In this document: piece by piece, positions 1 through 10,994 of the stretch
How positions within the stretch are numbered: the stretch's first letter is position 1
Layout of the letters: every line of letters begins with the position of its first letter
Translations under genes and position numbers: made by a program
The notes under the pieces: generated by a model
Told to the model about the DNA's origin: nothing
Database searches by the model: none
What the model saw: only the letters and a program-made list of their open reading frames with translations
DNA from: Tenrec ecaudatus
Lineage: Eukaryota; Chordata; Mammalia; Afrosoricida; Tenrecidae
Length of the DNA stretch: 64,000 bases
NCBI RefSeq assembly: GCF_050624435.1
Contig: NC_134534.1
Coordinates: forward strand, 63,883,501-63,947,500
Direction: 5' to 3'

Positions 1-36
1 CAGACTTTTAAGGTAGAATTGGGATCATGATAGTGC

Positions 37-83
<47 letters not shown>

Positions 84-835
84 CGCATTTAGGTACTAGA
101 GGAAAGTTGTATGTTTCATTGTTGCTACACTGCACCCTACTGGCTCATCTCTTCCCCACAACCCTTCTGTAAGGGGATATACAGTTCCCTTCAGATGGAT
201 TTGGGTCCCTACTCTACACTCTCCCTCATTCACAATGATATCATTTTTTGTTCTTTGATGCCTGATATCTCATCCCTTCGACACCTCGTGATCACACAGT
301 GTGGTGTGCTTCTTCCAAATGGGCTTTGTTTCTAGATGGCCGCTTGTTTGCCTCAAGCCTTTAAGAACCCAAATACTATATATTTTAATAGCCTGGCACC
401 ATCAGCTTTCTTAGCCACATTTACTTATGCACCCGCTTTGTCTCCAGCAATTGTGTTGGGAAGGTAAGAATCATAGAATGCCAGTTTAATATAGCAAAGT
501 ATTCTTGCATTGAGGGAGTACTTGAGTGGAGACCCAATGTCCATCTGCTACATTAATACTAAACCAATAAATATAAGCATGTAGATCTATTTCCCCATCC
601 TCAGATGTACATGCATTTATTTAGACCTCTATCAATGTCCTTTGCATCCTAGTTCTTTCCTCTATTTCCTTTTATTCTCTTCTTGTCCCACTGTTGTGCT
701 CAGCCTTCATTGGGTTTCAGTAATTCCTTTCAGTTACATTACATTTGATCACACCCTACCAGACCTCCTACACCCTCCTCACCACAGATTTGGATCACTT
801 GTTGTTCCCTTTTCCCTGTCATCTCAAGTTTTTGA
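1..835 (-). mobile_element. L1 3' end fragment, afrotherian type
   Basis: The + strand shows the antisense of an L1 3' UTR, seen again at 9283, 19140 and 31955: phrases such as ggtagaattgggatcatgat, ctttgatgcctgat, gatcacacag...ggtgtgcttcttcc, and gcaccatcagctttctt. A (TG)21 run replaces the usual G-run. The element continues beyond the window start. Confidence 0.85.
41..82. repeat. Microsatellite (TG)21
   Basis: Perfect dinucleotide run inside the L1 fragment, where the other copies have a G-rich stretch. Confidence 0.98.
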
Positions 836-1279
836 GATAAAGAACATATACCATATAGTACTCTTCACTCTGCTGACCCATAAGGAAATGAGGATATTTT
901 ATTGTAGCACTGCCTAGGCAGAGATAGAGAAAGTATGCAATGGATGTATTTAGTTTGTGCTGTCCTAAATACTTAAGTCAACTTCTACTTCACACAGTGT
1001 CCTTTGATCCAAAGACCTATTTGAACAGTGTAAATGACATATATTGGGGATTATCTCCTAGTAACACTTTGATTTTATTGAGAACTGAATAGCAGGTAAT
1101 TGTGATTTGTGAATTGTGATTTGTTAACTTACAAATCACCTGGAAAGGCAGACCTGACTGAGCTTTGGTAGAAGCAAGAAAATCTGCTGGGGTGTTTGGA
1201 CGTTTGGCGTTTCTGGCTCTCAACTCTGCATTTGGCTCACTTCTACCTAACTTCCACCACTTGTCTATCAAATATGTTC
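836..1279. other. No recognisable feature
   Basis: Unique-looking sequence between the L1 and RTE fragments. No exon, RNA gene or clear repeat seen. Confidence 0.5.
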
Positions 1280-2500
1280 CTACTGTGGTGGCTTGTGCTG
1301 CCCTGAAGCTGGAAGCGATGTCAATGGTATTTCAAATGTCAGCAGGGCCACCCAAAGGGAAAAGGTGCTTCCAGACTTAGAGCAAAGATGATGCACTAGA
1401 GTCCCCACTTTGGAGGAGAGAGCCTCTGAAAACCTTATGCATAGATTTGAAACATGTACGCACATTGAAGACCTAATGAACAGAACCAGAACATTGTCAG
1501 AGATAGTGCCAGAGGACGGGGCCCTCAAGTTGGAGGACACTCAAAATAGGAATCAGAGGGAGCTGATTTCTTGGAGTGGAGTAGAGCAGGGAGACTTGAA
1601 TGGAGTAAAGCCTGTGGGTGGAGGCTTCAGCAACTCCATCTGCTGATGGGACCCGACTCAAGAAGAAACAGATACAAAAGTCTGCTAATTATTGGAACAC
1701 TGAGTGTGCAAAGTATGAATCTAGAAAAATTGCAAGTGGTCAAAAAAATTGCAAGTGGTCAAAAATGCATAAAGATCGATATCTAAGCATTAGCGAGATT
1801 AAATGGATGGGTGTTGGCCATTGTGAATCTGAAAATCATGATTTACTCGGCTGGAAATAACACAATCCAGAGGAATGACTTGGCATTCATTACTGGTCAA
1901 TAAGGACATTACAAAATCAATCTTGAAATACAATGTTATCTGTAATAGGATTATATCTATTGCCTTCATGGAAATCCAATAAGTACAACTATTATTCAAA
2001 TGTATGCAGCAACCATAAAAGCTAGTGTTGAAAAAATTTTGAAGAATTCTACCAGTAATTTTTGTCAGAAATTGGCCAAACATCCAATGAAGATATATTG
2101 ATAATTATTATTGATTAGAATACAAGGAGCAGAATCAAACATGAAGGATCAGTGTTGGAGAATACGGACTTGCTGATAGAAACAAAGCTGAAAGTCTCGT
2201 GATAGTATTTTGCAAGACCAACAACTTGTTCACAGCAAACAAGTGTTTTTTAACAGCACAAAAGATGATTATAGATAAAGACTTCTCCAGATGAAATACA
2301 TAGAAAGAGACAATGGAGAAGCTCAGTATCAGCAGCTAAAATCAGGCCAGGGGCTGACTGTGGAATAGGCCATCAATTGCACAAAACATTCTCTTGCTTG
2401 AAAAGATGAATTTGTAGAACTGTGTCAGAGATAGTTTGTTTCAGATACCAACTGATTTTCAGACATATCTTTGCTAGAAGCAGAATTTCACATTCAGTCA
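1280..2500 (+). mobile_element. RTE-clade LINE, 5' half, decayed
   Basis: Sense-strand fragment holding the 5' leader and the start of the endonuclease/RT region of the afrotherian RTE family. The read-through phrases 'attattggaacactgagtgtg', 'aagatcgatatctaagcattag' and 'tttgcaagaccaacaacttg' match what I know of this family. Several stops and frame breaks are present, so it is not functional. The tail of the element is absent here. Confidence 0.8.
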
Positions 2501-4165
2501 ATTTAGTAGTTCAACTGAAGAGTTATTGAAGGATATTGCCTTTATTAATTATAGGTGATATAATCCCAAGCCTTTACATAAAACATTCCTTAGTCTGGGA
2601 GCAATGTGGAGAGAATTTCATTATCAGTTTAATAGTACAGGCCAAAGATGTTGTCAAAGGATAGACCATATTCAAAAGGGGAAGCTATCGTACATTTATG
2701 TGGGAGTAATTCTTGTGTCTTTTTAATGTGTGCTCCATTCAAAATACAAACAAAACAGTGCTCTTCAATGTGAGAGAGACTTATAGTTCTACTTGCTAAT
2801 GATAATGGTAATTTCAATTATGACATAAATGAAGTAGAAAAATATATATTTACCAGCATCTTGTCTAAAATTGGGGGGAGTGGGGAGACAAACACCAAAA
2901 ACCTTTATTTAATAAGCTCCACAAAAGTGAAAAACCATCAAAAAACTTTATTATTTAGGGCAATGGATGCCAAGATACATTCTCTCACTTAAAAAGTACA
3001 TTAATAGAGGTAAGAATTTTTAAATGGTCTTATAGTTCGAGAGTAACAGAATTCTAATAGAAGGGGGCTTCAAACATTGGTGGATAAATGGAATAAAAAG
3101 ATAATGGAATTTTCCCATGAAATTTTGAAGCGCCCCTGGTAGTGTACTACATATTTTAATTAAACAAGAAAACATTTATTCAGGAAGCCAGTCCCCCCAA
3201 ACCAAATTAACTTCCATTAAGTCCATACAGATTCAAACCACCAGCTTTCAAGAATCTGTCTAATAGCCACCAGAGGGCGCCGGTGCCTGCACCATGAATG
3301 GTAGGTGAACCTGAAAGCTGCTAAGCTTAAAAATCATCATAATAAAAAATAAGCGGATAACATCTAAGAAAATGTATTTACATTCTGTGACACTTAAATA
3401 ATTTTAGGTGTTGAAGAGAACAATAAAGTCAGCTACCATGTTTTGGGTTAAAATTAATTTAACATAGAATTGTATTGAATATTTCTGAGTCAATAATTGA
3501 ATTAGGATCAACCTAACACATTCAGAAGAGAATGTCAGTAAATCTCTTAACACTAACCATTTATTTAGCACCATTTATTTAGCACCGAAGCAGATATTGA
3601 TAGTTCACACTTCATAAAACCTTAATTGCAAAAAAAGGAGCGCCTCAAAGTTGCAGCCGGAGCACGGTAGTTACAAATACGTTTCTAGCACCACGAAAAC
3701 AATGAATTCTTAAATTTTCCGAGCTTTCAAGTGAAACTTCTAAGTGAATGTTAAACCATAACATAATTCTTATAAAATATTTTTGCGTAGGTTTAAGAAA
3801 TTTTGGTAACTAATGCCTGCGTTTGAATGTCTTACCCCAAACATATAACGACAACACCAAAAGAAAGAAATAACAGCATCAAAAATAAAGGTAATTTTAG
3901 ATATTAATAGAAATCTAACTTAATACTTCGTAGGTGAACGTTTCCGTATAGGTCAAGCTTTTCCTGCTATGTAACTACGGAACCTCAAGAGTATGGTTAC
4001 ACAAGAGCAAAGCAGAGACCAAAGTCTGAGCATTACTTTCATTCGTAGACTTAATCCAATTACCTGTTGCACTTATGTGTATTTACTTAAACTGGTTTAA
4101 TAGGTATATTAGATTCATTTGTGTCAATGTAATAGCACAAGCGTGTATATTGTTTTTGTTATATA
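2501..4165. other. Intergenic, no gene seen
   Basis: AT-rich and largely free of recognisable repeats, apart from a 16-bp tandem duplication near 3556-3587. It holds the CTCF-like motif. Low repeat content compared with flanks makes this a plausible conserved non-coding block. Confidence 0.5.
3267..3280 (+). promoter_or_regulatory. CTCF-like motif
   Basis: CCACCAGAGGGCGC, preceded by AGC and followed by CGGTGCC, closely matches the core CTCF consensus. It sits in otherwise repeat-free intergenic DNA downstream of PI15. Motif match only. Confidence 0.55.
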
Positions 4166-4169
4166 TCAT

Positions 4170-4475
4170 CTGGTGAAATCAACTCATAGCAATTCCACGT
4201 GACAGGAGAGAATGCCCTGTACGAGTTTCTAAGCTGGAATCTTGACAGAAGCACATCATCAGGAGAAGGCATCTCCAGACCTTCTGTGAAACCACAGCTA
4301 CTCGCTGCCATCAACTCAATTCTGACTCATAGGCACATGATAGGGCAGAGCATCCCCGGGCTTCCATTGCTGTAGTCTCGTTAGAGGAGAAGAAAGCCTT
4401 ACGGCTTCCAACTGCTGACCTTATGGGTAACCACTCAATAAGCAGCCCACTCAGCCTCCAGGGTTCCTGGGGGGA
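4170..4475 (-). mobile_element. Two adjacent AfroSINE copies, antisense
   Basis: 4170-4285 and 4300-4475 both read the SINE complement: actcatagcaattccacgtg... and ctgactcataggcacatgat...ccaactgctgacctt...cagggttcc. Diverged. Confidence 0.7.
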
Positions 4476-4851
4476 AATCACTCACTGGATTAAATTCTCC
4501 AACCATTGAGCTAGCGCACACTTAACTGTTGCGCCGCCAAGTCTCCCTAAGAAAATGCATGTTTCAGTTCAAATATTCTGAGGAAATTATGCTGTTAATT
4601 CATATTTGGTCCACTATGTGATAAAACTGCATGTCACTTTCCATAAACTGTCCTTTAATTGCCAAAGGAATTCTATAGGGCAATTCTGATGGGTCATAAA
4701 AATGAAGATGCTTGCCCCAAGATGATGATGATTATTATAATGATTACAATTATTCCCACTATAATTTAAAGGAAGTGGATCTATCACAGCCAGGAATATG
4801 TAAGCTGTGGCCACATAACACTTGGAAAAATCTATGAAGAGATCTATCAGT

Positions 4852-4907
4852 TTAGTAGCTAATATATGTACATATATGTATATATATGTACATATATTAG
4901 CTACTAA
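4852..4907. repeat. Perfect AT-rich palindromic hairpin, 26-bp arms
   Basis: The left arm (4852-4877, beginning TTAGTAGCTAATATATG) and right arm (4882-4907) are exact reverse complements around a 4-nt GTAT loop. Nothing coding. It lies about 3.1 kb past the PI15 stop. Confidence 0.95.
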
Positions 4908-5004
4908 GTATATATATTTCAATCTTTGGATGATGTGGAGGGAAGCATATCTGTATTATGCCAGTCTTTATTTTTTAATGTTTCTACTGACTAAAGGATA
5001 GTCA

Positions 5005-5185
5005 AGGACCCCTGGTGACTCAAAGCTTAAGCTTTTGATGGCTAACCAAAAGGTTGGTGGTTTGAACGCACCCAACAGCTCCTTGGGAGAAGGCTGTAGC
5101 CATCTCCTCCTGCAAAGGTGACAGCCTAGAAAACCCTATGGGAGAACTATGGGGCAGAATCAATTTGATGGCACCCAGCAAGGGA
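5005..5185 (+). mobile_element. AfroSINE, sense
   Basis: Reads aggacccctggtgactcaaag, gctaaccaaaaggttggtgg, ctccttgggagaaggc, then ggggcagaatc and atggcaccca. Head and tail modules are both present. Confidence 0.8.
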
Positions 5186-5433
5186 TACTATGAAGCAATC
5201 TGTATCCTAGAGAGGATTGATGCCTACAGATGGATGCCAATGACTACTTGCTTTGAAAGACGTCTATCCAAATGACAACCTCAATGTTGACTGTTAAATG
5301 CTCTTCTTAGGAAACAGTTTACACCTAGATCCTGCTACCTCTGGAAGTTATAGTCAGAAATAGCTGTCCTAGCATCACTATTGCATGCTGTAAGAAATAG
5401 GACACACTGTGTTAATATTTAAACTAAAAATAT

Positions 5434-5632
5434 CCCAACCACTCACTGCTCTTGAGTAGATTCTGACTCCTAGCAATGCCAGAGGAAAAAGGAGAATTTC
5501 TCCTTAGAGTTTCCAAAGCTGTAAATCTGTGCGGGAGCAGAAAGCCTCATCTTTCTCTCATGGGACAGGCTGGTGGGTTCAAGTAGTTGACCTGTGGTTA
5601 GCAGCCCAAAGCCCACCACCTCAGTAGGGATC
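5434..5632 (-). mobile_element. AfroSINE, antisense
   Basis: Contains gattctgactcctagcaatg, gagcagaaagcctcatcttt and gtggttagcagcccaaagc. Confidence 0.8.
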
Positions 5633-5639
5633 CATAAAA

Positions 5640-6750
5640 ACAAACTTTTACTGATGTTAGCCTGGAAAAATTAAACATTGCACATGGCCATCGTGCCTTA
5701 CTTACTTTTAAAGGTACAGAGAATAGCACTTTATCTTTCATATTTTCATAAGGCTCATTAAGTTGTAAATGAACTTATAGTTCTAGTCTTAATGTGTGTT
5801 TAATGATTTATTTGAATTTTTGATACATTGTAAAGCTTTGCCTTTATGACATTTTTGTCTTAGGAAATAATGAAAATGTAAGATTTCTCTAAAGTGTTGA
5901 AATTTTTCAGCCACTTCTCAAAATCCATGGATTAAACATTGATTGACTCACAGCCAGGAAGGTGAGAAGCTGGGATGCATGCAAAGTCAAATTAGATAGA
6001 GTTCTTGCCAAAGAGGAACTCTTAAAAAAAGTGAACAAATATAAAGTTATTGATGGCAATTTCAATATTCATGAATTTCTATTCATATGGATATTTTCCT
6101 TTTACAGGAAATTGAAATTTGTAGTAAATATCATTTTTTAAAATTATTTGTAATAGGATCTACATGTTAGCTCACAAATGCAGAGGAACATGATATCAAA
6201 GTATTTTTGTCACCATCATCAGACCAGTTGTTTGCCTTATGTAGGCATAATCTCAACATGACTGATTTCTTCCCTATTGAATGAATTTAACTAGCTGTCA
6301 ACTTTCAATGCATCCTCTCCAAGAAACTACACATGTAAGGAATTTTATACACAAATAGACTCCTTCTGTATTTACACTCTGGAACTAACCATGTTTACTT
6401 GTTCTATAATTCTAGGAAAACATATATCCCCAGATACAAGCACACACAGACACACACACACACGCATGCATTTGAAAGGCAATGTCCCATTGTTTTGACT
6501 CCAATGTGCTCTCCTCTCTGAATGATATTTCTTGAATGAAAATATTCTTCATCTCCAAAATCACATGTGTGAAATGTCCACTGTGATTTTCATTTGCTTC
6601 TTTCCACTGCCAAACTTGACAGAGAATAAAAAAAATGATTCTGCTTGGTTTAGAAATATAGATCTATACCAATGTAGGTTCATCTAAAATGAAAAGGTAG
6701 TCTGGCCAGTTCTTGATGTATTTGGATTCAGTGACTCTAGTGAGAAGCAG
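5640..6750. other. Intergenic, no gene seen
   Basis: AT-rich. Only a short imperfect CA run near 6443-6466 stands out. Confidence 0.5.
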
Positions 6751-6751
6751 A

Positions 6752-6945
6752 AGGAGCCCTAGTGGTATAGAAGTTTGAAACCACCAGCCTCTCTGTGGTA
6801 GAAAGACAGAACTTTCTACTCCCATGAAGAGTTATAGTCTCAGAAACCCCCAGGAGGCAGTTGTTCTACTTTGTCCTATAGAGTTGTTTTGAGAAGGCAT
6901 CAACTGGATTACAGTGAGTTTGGCTTGTTCTTAGGAGTCAGGAGC
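6752..6945 (+). mobile_element. AfroSINE, sense
   Basis: aggagccctagtggtatag head, tttctactcccatgaagagt middle, and tgtcctatagagttgttttg tail. Confidence 0.85.
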
Positions 6946-7049
6946 AGTGTATAGATGATTTGGAAAAAGAAAATCTGTGTCACTCAGCCACCACTGAATG
7001 TCACAAAATCTCAGATTAGTTTATAAAATCTGTGAACAATTTCAGACTA

Positions 7050-7325
7050 TCCCAGGAAAAAATGCATGCATGCTCCTTAGAAGTGAGGATGATGAGTTTG
7101 AACAGGTCGGCGGGAGAGACCAGTCCCTGGAAAGGCCATCACGCTTGGAAGAGTAGAAGGGCAGTGATGAAAGGGAAGACCTTGATAGAGATTGACACAA
7201 TGGCTGCAGGAATGGGCTCAAACACAGCCATGTGTACAGGCTCGAGTGGTGGTTGGTTCTGTGGACACAGGATCACTGTGAGTTGCAACCAACACAACAG
7301 CACCCAACAAAACAGCAACAACAAG
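7050..7325 (+). mobile_element. RTE LINE 3' tail
   Basis: tgctccttagaagtgaggatg, accagtccctggaaaggccat and gattgacacaatggctgcag, then the tail atcactgtgagttgcaacc and the aacaacaa terminus. Confidence 0.85.
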
Positions 7326-7610
7326 CAAAGGCCACAACTTGAAAATGTTCATATGTTGAGCATTTTCTTTACTGGACCTACACAAAAATTTTCCAGAATG
7401 AAATATTTGGTTGCTTAATTATTATTTCCAGATATAATTGATTGCTACTTTGAAAACTTGTATGTTGTAGGTATTATAGAAAGGGGTGCTGAGAATGTCT
7501 ATCACTTCACATGTATTTTTAATTTATTTTTAATATCCCAAAATTGATGAACTAATATTATATGTGTGTTGCATCATATCTATGACATATGTATGATACA
7601 CATATATTTG

Positions 7611-7652
7611 ACACTATATCTCTGTATATGTGTATACATAGAGATATAGTGT
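7611..7652. repeat. Inverted repeat, 13-bp arms
   Basis: ACACTATATCTCT (7611-7623) is the exact complement of AGAGATATAGTGT (7640-7652), with a 16-nt spacer that itself holds GTATA/TATAC. It would form a hairpin in the PI15 3' UTR if transcribed. Confidence 0.85.
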
Positions 7653-7707
7653 ATAACATCTATATCTATAAATTTATAGATATAGTATGTGTGTGTCACA
7701 TTTCAGT

Positions 7708-7713
7708 TTATTC
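7708..7713 (-). terminator. Candidate polyadenylation signal AATAAA of PI15
   Basis: First AATAAA after the PI15 stop on the minus strand. The sequence is AT-rich, so chance occurrence is likely; candidate only. Confidence 0.3.
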
Positions 7714-8003
7714 TTTAGGAACATAAAAATCTAATCCCTTTAGAAAGTAAATTTGGAATAGGACATGTCTATTATTATATCAGTACTACACATACATTAT
7801 TTTAATTTAGATTTAGAGGTCAGAAAATAGAAACAATATATTTTGTTTATCTCAATGTATTAAACAAACATCCTAAATAAACATTAATTTATACACATGA
7901 ATAAAACAAGGTTATCATAAAATATGTATAATATGTGCAAAATTAAATAGATATATATGCTTATTTCCAGAAATCAATATACTTCCTGGAGGAAAAGATC
8001 AGC

Positions 8004-8139
8004 TTATTTAAACCAGTACAAGTAGTTTGACGTTACTCCTGGGAAACAAAGGTTGTCAGTGCAAGATCCTCCATAGCTTGGCGGACAGGCTGAACATGGT
8101 ACTCCTACTTTGTATGGTGCCTCTCCAATCCAATTGCCC
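8004..8139 (-). CDS. PI15: PI15 coding exon 5 (residues 214-258) and stop
   Basis: Acceptor ttcttctag ends at 8140. The exon reads [32 protein letters not shown], then [12 protein letters not shown] and TAA (8006-8004). It completes CAP motif 2 and carries the Cys-rich tail (Cys 229, 232, 240 and 245). The C-terminus matches the PI15 family end. A 7.5-kb intron (8140-15612) precedes it. Confidence 0.95.
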
Positions 8140-9271
8140 CTAGAAGAAAATCAAAAGAAGAATATGTTTTATTCCCCAAAATAGGAAAGTGGATTGTCTT
8201 TAAAGACTTGATCATATATGATCACATCTTGTGAAGACTGTAGCTTTAGAAAGACACTAAAAATCAATTTCTTCTTTGAACAATAAGATATTCTTGTTTC
8301 CTTAATACTTCTCCTCTGAGTAAGATACTGTTATCTCTCTTCACAGGTAACTAAAGCTAAAGCTCTATTAAGCAAACAACACTTTAGTTATCTGATGTTG
8401 TTATACACAATGGTCACTCCTGTCACCTTATCTGTCCCTTTCTAAATAAGCTTTCCAGACACAGTACAAACAACTAGCAAACCTATAATAGGCTGCCGTG
8501 TCGGAGCAGAACTATGTTGCATAGCGTCTAGTCAGACCATAATCAAGCACACTTATTTTTCTTAAAATCATGCCAATCTTCTAAAAATGTAAAAAGAAAT
8601 AAAGTAAAATTTAAAAAACCTCAATGTTTTCTGGTAGTCCCAGAAAAGTTTACATGAGTAAGAAATACAATCCATGTAAACAATAGCTTTCAAATATCCA
8701 CAATATTTGTTGTTAAAGTTGTGCACTCTTAAGTTGACAATCTTCCATAAAATTCAGAGATAAAAACAACTGGATTTCTATAATACAAGAATAAAGACTT
8801 CAGAAACTATTTAGGGTTATACCAATTTCCATATATAAATTTATAGTTGTTATTATTATTTTATTTAGTGCTATTAGTTTTTAATAAGCTGGACATATAT
8901 GTCTGATTTTGAATAGTCAGTGCTACTCTTTATTTTTACTGATGGTCATGAATACAACAGCAAATTGGGGACATTAAGCAATAGTCAACATAACCTTATT
9001 GTTACCAAGCTCTTTCTATTACAAAGGGAAAGGTAACTATTTTCAGTAAAATGATTACTAAATAGATGATCTAGAAATAATGATATAAAAGAAATTGAAT
9101 TGGTAAAGGAAACGTTGAGGTATTAATGATATAATGTTAGAATTGAAGATAACTCAATAGAATATTAAAAACCCAAAGTATGAAATACAACACTTTTTCT
9201 TCTTGAAGATGTAACTAATGGCAAAGCGTGACATGAATTATAAGAGTATCTGTATAGGACATGACAATACA

Positions 9272-10160
9272 TTTTTTTTGTTTTAAACATGTTATTAGTG
9301 CCTCATACAACTCTTATCATAATCCATACATACACTTACATCAATTGTATAAAGCACATCTGTACATTCATTGCCCTAATCATTTTCAAAGCATTTGCTC
9401 TCCACTGAAGCCCTCTGCATCAAGTCTTTTTCCCCCTCCCTCCCCGCTCCCCCCTCCCTCATGAGCCCTTGGTAATTTATAGATTATTATTTTGTCATAT
9501 CTTGCCCTATCCGGCGTCTCCCTTCATCCCCTTTTCTGTTGTCCATCCCCCAGGGAGGAGGTTACATGTAGATCCTTGTAATAAGTTCCCCCTTTCCAAC
9601 CCACTCACCCTCTACTCTCCCAGTATCGCCCCTCACATCTCTAGTCCTGAAGGTATTATCCACCCTGGATTGGATTCCCTGTGCCTCCAGCTCCTATATG
9701 CACCAGTGTACAACCTCAGCTCTATCCAGACTTGCAAGGTAGAATTCAGATCATGGTAGTTGGGGGGGAGGAAGCATTTAGGATCTGGGGAAAAGCTGTA
9801 TTCTTCATCGGTGCTACATCGCACCCTGATTGACTCATCTCCTCCTCTAGGTCCCTCTGTGAGGGGATCTCCAATGATCGACAAATGGGCTTTGGGTCTT
9901 CACTCTGCACTTTACCCTTCATTCACTATGGTAAGATTTTTTTTTTTGATGATGATGCCTTATACCTGATCCTTTTGGCACCGCGTGATCACACAGGCTG
10001 GTGTGCTTCTTTCATGTGGGCTTTGTTGCTTCTGAGCTAGATGACCGCTTGTTCACCTTCAAGCCTTCAAGACCCCAGAGACTATCTCTTTTGATAGCCA
10101 GGCACCATCAGCTTTCTTCGCCACATTTGCTTATGCACCCTTTGTTTTCCCCTGTCTTGT
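9272..10160 (-). mobile_element. L1 3' end, antisense
   Basis: Begins with the complement of the poly-A end (tttttttt...catgttattagtgcctcatac) and runs through the same 3' UTR phrases as 31955-32464, up to gcacccttt. ORFs inside it are coincidental. Confidence 0.85.
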
Positions 10161-10204
10161 TTTTTTTGCATGTTATTATCTCTACTGGTCTGTCTAAATA
10201 AGAC

Positions 10205-10985
10205 AGGCTGGATGAACTATCTGGAGGAAAAGCAACGGGACTGACAGTTCCAGGGAGACTTGGGCTAGGGTGAGGTGGGGGGTAAGGAAGTGGTGTTAAC
10301 AAACCCAGGAACAAGGGAACACCATGGGATCCAAATTGGTGGTGAGGGGGTAGTGGCAGGCCTGGTAGGGAATGATCAAGGGTAAGGTTACCTAAAAAAG
10401 AGGTATAGCTGTAACCCAGGTGGGGATGGAGCATGATAGTGGGGCAGGAGGAAAGTCAAGGGAAATAGAGGAAAGAGCTAGGCGGCAAAGGGCATTTATA
10501 GAGGTCTAGACAAAGACATGTACATGCAAATATATATATGAGGATGGGGAAATAGATCTATGTGTCTATATTTATAGGTTTAGTATTAAGGTGGTGGAAG
10601 GACCTTGGGCTTCTACTCAAGCACTCCCTCAATGAATGAATACTTTCTTCTATTAAATTGGAATTCTATGATGCTCATCCTCCTGACACAACTGCTGAAG
10701 CCAAAGTGGGTGAACAAGTAAATGTGGTGAAGAAAACTGATGGTGCCCAGCTATCAAAAGAGATAGTGTCTGGGGTCTTAAAGGTTTGAAGATAAACAAG
10801 CGGCCATCTAGCTCAGAAGCAACAAAGCCCACATGGAAGAACACACCAGCCTGTGTGATCACGTGGTCCCGAAGGGATCAGTTATCAGGCATCAAAGAAC
10901 AAAAAAATCATATAATTGGCTGCACACCTCCATGATATGATCGCAGAGGACAAATGGGTGCATAAGCAAATGTGACGAAGAAAGA
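10205..10985 (+). mobile_element. L1 3' UTR segment, sense, inverted relative to its neighbour
   Basis: Reads the L1 strand forward: gatggtgcccagctatcaaa, ggtcttaaaggtttgaagat, aagcggccatctagctcag, catcaaagaacaaaaaaatc. It is complementary to 9950-10140, so the two segments form an imperfect inverted repeat about 0.55 kb apart. Confidence 0.8.
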
Positions 10986-10994
10986 TGACAATAC

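Larger units (their letters stand above)
7341..8003 (-). other. PI15: PI15 proximal 3' UTR (end not resolved)
   Basis: AT-rich unique sequence directly after the stop codon. The first AATAAA on the gene strand is the complement of tttatt at 7708-7713, about 295 nt past the stop; further copies occur beyond. I cannot tell which is used, and the UTR may run much further. Contains the inverted repeat at 7611-7652. Confidence 0.5.

Noticed and set aside
8209..8224. 16-bp palindrome TGATCATATATGATCA near the exon 5 acceptor
   Set aside because: Short and AT-rich; expected by chance at this window size.
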